A stretch of DNA of 64,000 nt from Pseudomonas sp. RIT-PI-r (GTDB lineage Bacteria > Pseudomonadota > Gammaproteobacteria > Pseudomonadales > Pseudomonadaceae), in contig NZ_LIGE01000042.1 of the NCBI RefSeq assembly GCF_001297015.1, forward strand, positions 1-64,000. The letters run 5' to 3'. Each line of letters starts with the position of its first letter. Position 1 is the first letter of the stretch. The position numbers and the translations under genes were made by a program. Below, piece after piece: positions 59,578 through 64,000 of this stretch. Below the pieces are notes generated by a model, which had not been told where the DNA came from, ran no database searches, and saw only the letters and a program-made list of their open reading frames with translations.

Positions 59578-61500
59578 ATGAACAGGATCATCAACATCAT
59601 CGGTATTTGCTCGCTGGCCATGGCTGGGGCGGTGCTGTCGCTGAGTGAAATTGCCTTGGCGCAAACCGGCAGCGGGCAGACGCTGAACCGCGACGGCGTG
59701 GCGGTGGATTTCAACCTCAAGCCGCTGGCCGCCGACGGCAAACTGCGCGAAGGCGAATTCGCCGATGTGCAGTTCCACGTCACTGACAGCGCCTCCGGCC
59801 AGCCGTTGTCCGGCGTGGCACCGGGTGCCTGGGTCGATCCGCAGACCCTCGCCGCCGATCAAGCCCAGGGCCGTGACCAGAGCTGCAAAGCCCGGGTCGG
59901 CGTGTTCCTCAAGTCCAACATCGGCGCGCGGCCATTGTTGGATCTGAACAGCTATTTCCTGCTGGTGATGAACCGCGACGCGAGCATCGCCGTGGTCGAT
60001 CCGTCGGTGTCAGTGGGCGGCATCACTAGCACCCTCGCGCGGATCGAACTCAAGCAACCGCCGATGGACTGGGTCACCCCCAAAGACAACAAACGCGTGT
60101 TCGTCTCGATGCCGACAGCGGGCGAAGTGGCCGTCATCGACAGCGAACAATTCAAGGTTCTCGATTCGGTCAAGGCCGGCAGCCAACCGGTGCGCGTGGC
60201 CCTGCAACCCGATGAACGCCTGCTCTGGGTCGGCAACAACGCGAGCAAAACCGAAGACTCCGGCGTCACAGTGATCGACGCCCAAAGCCTCAAATCCCTC
60301 AAACATTTACAGACCGGTCGCGGCCACCACGAAATCACCTTCAGCAAAGACAGCCGCTTCGCCTTCGTCAGCAACCGCGACGACGGCACCGTCAGCGTGA
60401 TCGACATTGCCACTCTGAACATCGTCCAGCAGATCAAAACCGGCTCCCACCCATTGTCAGTCGCCTATTCTGCGCTGTCCGGCGCGGTCTACGTGGCCGA
60501 TGGCAAGGACGGCAACGTGACCGTGATCGACGCCAGCACCCATGCCATTCGCCGGGTGATCAAACTGCAACAAGGCCTCGGCCCGATGGGCTTCAGCGCC
60601 GATGGCCGCTTTGGCGTGGTACTGAACACCGTGGAAAACCGCGCCAGCGTCATTGACGCTGCGACCAACACAGCGATCCATGATCTGGACGTCAGCGCCG
60701 AACCCTACCAAGTGGTGTTCACCCAGGCCTACGCCTACATTCGCGGACTCGCCTCGCCAAAAGTCACCATGATCAACCTGTCGTCCCTCGGCGAAGGTCG
60801 CCAGCCGATCAGCCAGGGCTTCGAAGCCGGCCCGCAAGCGCCGCGCCTGGCCGGCGATCTGCCCCTGGCCTCAAGCCTCGCGGTATCACGTGACGACAAC
60901 GCAGTGTTCGTGGTCAACCCGGTCGACAACACCACCTATTTTTACGCCGAAGGCATGAACGCGCCGATGTCCGGTTACCCCAACCGTGGCCAGATCGCCC
61001 GCGCCGCCATGGTCATCGACCGCAGCCTGCGCGAGGTTTCGCCGGGGCTGTACAGCGCGCGGGTGAAACTGCCGGCGGCGGGGCGTTTCGACGTGGCGTT
61101 CCTGCTCAATCAACCGAACATCATTCACTGCTTCACCGCGCAGATTGATAGCGACGGACAACAGCAAAAACACCTCGGCCAGCCGAAGGTCGAGTTCCTT
61201 CTCGACAAGACGGCCGTTGCGCTCAACGACCCCTACGTCGTGCGTTTTCGCATCGTTCAAGGCAAAGACAAGACCCAGCGCAGCGGCGTCAAAGACGTGC
61301 AACTGCGCTACTACCTCGCACCCACCTCGCACCCGCGTGAAGTGGCGGCGCTGGAAGTCGCTGACGGCGTATACGAAGCGCCGATCAGCCTCGACCGCAG
61401 CGGCGCCTGGTACCTGCATGTGCGTGCGGCCTCGCTGGGTGCCGGTTTCGATGACAAGACCTTTGCCAGTGTTCGGGTAGCCCCCGGCCAGGCCCGTTGA
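59578..61500 (+). CDS. Exported YVTN/cytochrome-D1-like beta-propeller protein of the mnx operon
   Basis: The 640-residue protein has a signal peptide (about residues 1-29, ending ALAQ). The middle is a seven-bladed-type propeller with repeats such as NRDDGTVSVIDIATLNIVQQIKTGSHPLSVAYS and VADGKDGNVTVIDASTHAIRRVI. A C-terminal beta domain follows (RFDVAFLLNQPNIIHCFTAQI). No heme motif is seen. It begins after GGGGAGG at ATG 59578; the open frame upstream runs through the REP and is rejected. It is placed between the oxidase and the copper chaperones, so a role in oxidase assembly or copper handling is likely but unproven. Confidence 0.8.
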   Translation: MNRIINIIGICSLAMAGAVLSLSEIALAQTGSGQTLNRDGVAVDFNLKPLAADGKLREGEFADVQFHVTDSASGQPLSGVAPGAWVDPQTLAADQAQGRDQSCKARVGVFLKSNIGARPLLDLNSYFLLVMNRDASIAVVDPSVSVGGITSTLARIELKQPPMDWVTPKDNKRVFVSMPTAGEVAVIDSEQFKVLDSVKAGSQPVRVALQPDERLLWVGNNASKTEDSGVTVIDAQSLKSLKHLQTGRGHHEITFSKDSRFAFVSNRDDGTVSVIDIATLNIVQQIKTGSHPLSVAYSALSGAVYVADGKDGNVTVIDASTHAIRRVIKLQQGLGPMGFSADGRFGVVLNTVENRASVIDAATNTAIHDLDVSAEPYQVVFTQAYAYIRGLASPKVTMINLSSLGEGRQPISQGFEAGPQAPRLAGDLPLASSLAVSRDDNAVFVVNPVDNTTYFYAEGMNAPMSGYPNRGQIARAAMVIDRSLREVSPGLYSARVKLPAAGRFDVAFLLNQPNIIHCFTAQIDSDGQQQKHLGQPKVEFLLDKTAVALNDPYVVRFRIVQGKDKTQRSGVKDVQLRYYLAPTSHPREVAALEVADGVYEAPISLDRSGAWYLHVRAASLGAGFDDKTFASVRVAPGQAR

Positions 61501-61514
61501 AGAGGAGTTTCGAC

Positions 61515-62165
61515 ATGAAGCGATTTGCATCCACTGGCCTGCTGACCCTGTGCCTGTTGAGCCTCGGCATTCAACAAGTCCACGCTCATTCGGCCGACGA
61601 ACACGCCGGACACAAAGCCCCGGCCAGCAGCACTCAGGAACACGCCCAGGTGAAATTCGCCAACGTGCCGCTGCTCGATCAAAACGGTAAAACCGTGCGC
61701 CTGGAACAAGACCTGGTGCAGGGCAAAATCGTCGTCATGAGCTTTATCTACACCAGTTGCACCACGGTGTGCCCGGTGGTCTCGTCGATCATGGGCAAGG
61801 TGCAGAAACAGCTCGGCGCGCGCGTCGGCGATGAAGTGCAATTGGTCTCGATCAGCATCGACCCGCAACGCGACGACCCGAAACGCTTGCAGGATTATGC
61901 GCGCGCGTTTCAGCGCGGGCCGGGCTGGAGCTGGCTGACCGGCTCGCCGCAGTCGATCAATGAAACTCTCAAGGGCCTTGGCAGTTTCAGTGGCGACCTG
62001 AAAAGTCATCAACCGCTGATCCTCGTCGGCGACGGCGACAGCCGCCACTGGATGCGCTACTACGGCTTCACTGACCCGGCGCTGCTGGCCAAGGAAGTCG
62101 AGAAACTCAGTGGCCTGCGCACCCACGCCAAACACACCGCCATCGCCATGGAGCAACAGCCATGA
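61515..62165 (+). CDS. SCO1/SenC-family copper chaperone (first copy)
   Basis: The 216-residue exported thioredoxin-fold protein has a signal peptide (1-24), a His-rich N-terminus (HSADEHAGHK), the copper-binding CTTVC (Cys82, Cys86) and the third ligand His165 (KSHQPLILVGD). SCO proteins deliver copper or reduce cysteines during assembly of copper sites. GAGGAG precedes ATG 61515. In this operon it probably loads copper into MnxG. It overlaps the next gene by four bases. Confidence 0.88.
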   Translation: MKRFASTGLLTLCLLSLGIQQVHAHSADEHAGHKAPASSTQEHAQVKFANVPLLDQNGKTVRLEQDLVQGKIVVMSFIYTSCTTVCPVVSSIMGKVQKQLGARVGDEVQLVSISIDPQRDDPKRLQDYARAFQRGPGWSWLTGSPQSINETLKGLGSFSGDLKSHQPLILVGDGDSRHWMRYYGFTDPALLAKEVEKLSGLRTHAKHTAIAMEQQP

Positions 62166-62782
62166 GACTGCTCGACTGGATCTCCCTGACCGTATGTTTC
62201 TGGATCTTCAGCACCGTGGCGTTTGCCCACGAAGGCCACGTCTCTGAGCCGCAAGCCGCTGTGGCCGCCGCCCCGGCCAAAGGCACCCACGACGCGAACA
62301 CCTGGTTCACCGACACGCCGTTGCAGGATCAGAACGGCGAGACCCTGCGCTTCTACAGCGACGCGCTGCAAAACCGCATCGTTCTGCTCAACGTGATCTT
62401 CACCAGTTGCAACGATGCCTGTCCGCTGATCACCCAAAAGCTCAAGGAAGTCCGCGAGCTGCTCGGTGACAAGGCGCAGGACATTACCTTCATTTCCCTT
62501 ACCAGTGACCCGCTGCGCGACACGCCGGCGGTGCTCAAGGCTTACACCTTGAAGCAGGGTTCCGATGACCCTCATTGGCTTTTTCTTACTGGCGACAAAG
62601 CGCAGATGGACCTGGTGCTGAGCCGTATCGGCCAGATCGTGCCGACGCCCGAGCAGCACTCCACGCAGTTGATCGTCGGCGATGTCGCCAATAAACGCTG
62701 GAGCAAAATCCGCCCCGACGCCCCGGCTGCCGCCATTGCCCAGCGCTTGCAGTTGCTGACAATGCCCGTGGCCGGCCGCTGA
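62162..62782 (+). CDS. SCO1/SenC-family copper chaperone (second copy)
   Basis: The 206-residue protein has a signal peptide (1-22), a short His motif after it (HEGH), CNDAC (Cys83, Cys87) and His166 (EQHSTQLIVGD). It is a distinct paralogue of the preceding protein, with a different inter-cysteine sequence, so one may act as thiol reductase and the other as copper donor. The start overlaps the preceding stop (ATGA), showing translational coupling. Confidence 0.87.
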   Translation: MRLLDWISLTVCFWIFSTVAFAHEGHVSEPQAAVAAAPAKGTHDANTWFTDTPLQDQNGETLRFYSDALQNRIVLLNVIFTSCNDACPLITQKLKEVRELLGDKAQDITFISLTSDPLRDTPAVLKAYTLKQGSDDPHWLFLTGDKAQMDLVLSRIGQIVPTPEQHSTQLIVGDVANKRWSKIRPDAPAAAIAQRLQLLTMPVAGR

Positions 62783-62791
62783 GCCCGCGCC

Positions 62792-64000
62792 ATGAACCTG
62801 CGCGGCGTACTCGCCCTGATCCTGCTCGCTGGCGTCAGCCTTGGCGCGAGCGCTGCGCCGCTGACTGCGGAAGAGGCGGCGGGCAAGCGCCTGTACCGCC
62901 AAGGCCTTTCCGCCAGCGGCGAAGCGATCATGGCGCGGGTCGGTGCGGCGGACGTGTTACTGCCAGCGACCAGCTTGCCGTGCGCCAATTGCCACGGCGC
63001 CGATGGCCTCGGTCGGCCCGAAGGCGGGGTACGTCCGCCGCCGCTGAACTGGGCGCGACTGACCAGCACTTACGACCAGCGACAGGTCAACGGTCGCAGC
63101 TATCCGGCGTACACCGAGAGCAGTCTGGCCACCGTCATCGAGCAGGGCCGCGACCCTGGTGACAATCGCCTCGACCCGAGCATGCCGCGCTTTGTGCTGT
63201 CGATGAAGGATCAGCGCAACCTCACCGCGTACCTCAAACGCCTGGCCGACGAACGCGACCCCGGCCTCGATGCCGAGACCCTGCACCTGGGCACGTTGTT
63301 GCCCAGTCAGGGCCCGCTGGCGGAAGAGGGCATGACCATCGCAGCAATACTTAACGGCAGCGTGGCGCGGATCAATCACGCCGGAGGCATTCATGGACGG
63401 CAGTTGCGTCTGACCGTGGTTGATCCCGGCCCGGATCGCGCCAGTGCCGAGCAAGCATTGCAGCGGTTGATCGAGCAGGAACAGGTTTTTGCGTTGGTAG
63501 CACCGCTGGCGCCGGCCCTCGACGGCGAACTGGCGAGCCGCTTGGAACAGTCCGGCGTACCGCTGATTGGCGCCTTGTCGTCGCTCGGCTCGATGCAGGC
63601 CAGCCCGCAGATTTTCGAGCCGTTGCCGGGCGTGCGCGAGCAACTGATCGCCCTGGCCGATTACGCCACGGCCAGCCTGCGCGTGCTGCAAGGGCCGACG
63701 CTGATTGCTTATCCCGATGACCCGTTGCAAGCGCAAGCGGCGACCACGCTCGCTGAATACTTGCAGGATCACGGCTGGCAGAAAGTCCTTCTGCAAGCCT
63801 ACGACCCGGCAGCAGAGGCTTTGCCACTGGGTTCGCGTTCGGTGTTTTATCTGGGCACTGGTGGTGGTTTCGGGCGTCTGGCCACACGCCTGCAAGACGC
63901 CGGGCAGGTGCCATACCTGTTCGCCGCTTCGAGCCAGGTTGCTGGTGAGTTGCTGCAAGTGCCGGAGGGGTTCTCGCGGCGCGTGTTTCTCGCCTATCCG
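62792..64000 (+). CDS. Cytochrome c fused to a periplasmic ligand-binding domain (partial)
   Basis: The frame is open to the window end (403 codons). The product has a signal peptide (MNLRGVLALILLAGVSLGASA), then a c-type cytochrome domain with one heme site CANCHG (Cys64, Cys67, His68) and a likely axial Met in DPSMPRF. It continues as a type 1 periplasmic binding domain of the Leu/Ile/Val-binding kind from about residue 165 (LHLGTLLPSQGPLAEEGMTIAAIL, GGIHGRQLRLTVVDPGPD). It starts nine bases after the SCO gene. An electron-transfer protein with a sensor or receptor domain, in the Mn oxidase operon, is its most likely description. Confidence 0.82.
   Translation, partial: MNLRGVLALILLAGVSLGASAAPLTAEEAAGKRLYRQGLSASGEAIMARVGAADVLLPATSLPCANCHGADGLGRPEGGVRPPPLNWARLTSTYDQRQVNGRSYPAYTESSLATVIEQGRDPGDNRLDPSMPRFVLSMKDQRNLTAYLKRLADERDPGLDAETLHLGTLLPSQGPLAEEGMTIAAILNGSVARINHAGGIHGRQLRLTVVDPGPDRASAEQALQRLIEQEQVFALVAPLAPALDGELASRLEQSGVPLIGALSSLGSMQASPQIFEPLPGVREQLIALADYATASLRVLQGPTLIAYPDDPLQAQAATTLAEYLQDHGWQKVLLQAYDPAAEALPLGSRSVFYLGTGGGFGRLATRLQDAGQVPYLFAASSQVAGELLQVPEGFSRRVFLAYP

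Noticed and set aside
1..64000. CRISPR arrays, tRNA genes, insertion sequences or prophage
   Set aside because: No regularly spaced repeats, cloverleaf-like segments, transposase or integrase motifs were seen; the repeats present are REP pairs.

Overview
The window looks like a chromosomal segment of a fluorescent Pseudomonas (P. fluorescens group). Gene content and codon use fit this. So do about a dozen paired inverted REP elements of four types (core words such as GTAGGAGCTGCCG, GTAGGAGTGAGCCTGCTCGC, GTGGGAGCTGGCTTGCC). No tRNA, rRNA, CRISPR array, integrase or insertion sequence was seen. About 45 genes are supported.

Layout. 1-455: the first codons of a leftward hcp gene (type VI secretion tube protein) with a sigma-54 promoter and palindromic upstream sites. 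456-4360: leftward hglS (2-oxoadipate dioxygenase/decarboxylase), then an alpha/beta hydrolase and a Baeyer-Villiger monooxygenase forming one operon. 4538-7059: a MASE2-GGDEF diguanylate cyclase and a periplasmic carboxypeptidase G2-like peptidase. 7491-7922: a small unknown gene whose 5' leader folds into a strong three-way junction. 8056-16382: oxaloacetate decarboxylase and a seven-gene leftward operon (rpiR regulator, cysteine hydrolase, glutamine-synthetase-like ligase, N-formylglutamate amidohydrolase-like protein, APC permease, and a second copy of both arginine N-succinyltransferase subunits). It looks like an uncharacterised amino-acid or amine catabolic pathway. 16715-24360: a divergent histidine phosphatase plus cobF, an FtrA-like regulator with a rhodanese, an orphan amino-acid binding protein with an AstE-like deacylase, and an ABC exporter. 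24357-37527: hydrolase, quinone oxidoreductase, MFS transporter with LysR, coiled-coil membrane protein, pirin, and several regulators including two related winged-helix/NTPase proteins facing each other. 37671-42504: two large unknown proteins, one with duplicated modules and one with eight gapless 41-residue AWGD repeats. 42658-50123: a DoxX/monooxygenase/amidohydrolase/YcaC operon, a cyclic-nucleotide-type MscS channel, an esterase and a LysR.

50390-64000 is the most coherent block. Leftward gspG-gspF (type II secretion) and a Gly-rich exported protein lie beside a rightward lytic transglycosylase and a 1943-residue multicopper oxidase recognisable as MnxG, the Mn(II) oxidase. MnxG is followed by a beta-propeller protein, two SCO1/SenC copper chaperones and a cytochrome c fused to a periplasmic binding domain that runs off the end. 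A consensus sigma-54 promoter precedes mnxG and another precedes the transglycosylase. This agrees with published control of Mn oxidation in P. putida GB-1 by an NtrC-type regulator (MnxR) and with export of the oxidase through type II secretion.

The observations I rate highest are the structured RNA leader at 7491-7564, the rpiR-to-aruG operon, the mnx region with its two sigma-54 promoters, the AWGD-repeat protein pair, and two REP pairs translated in frame inside proteins.
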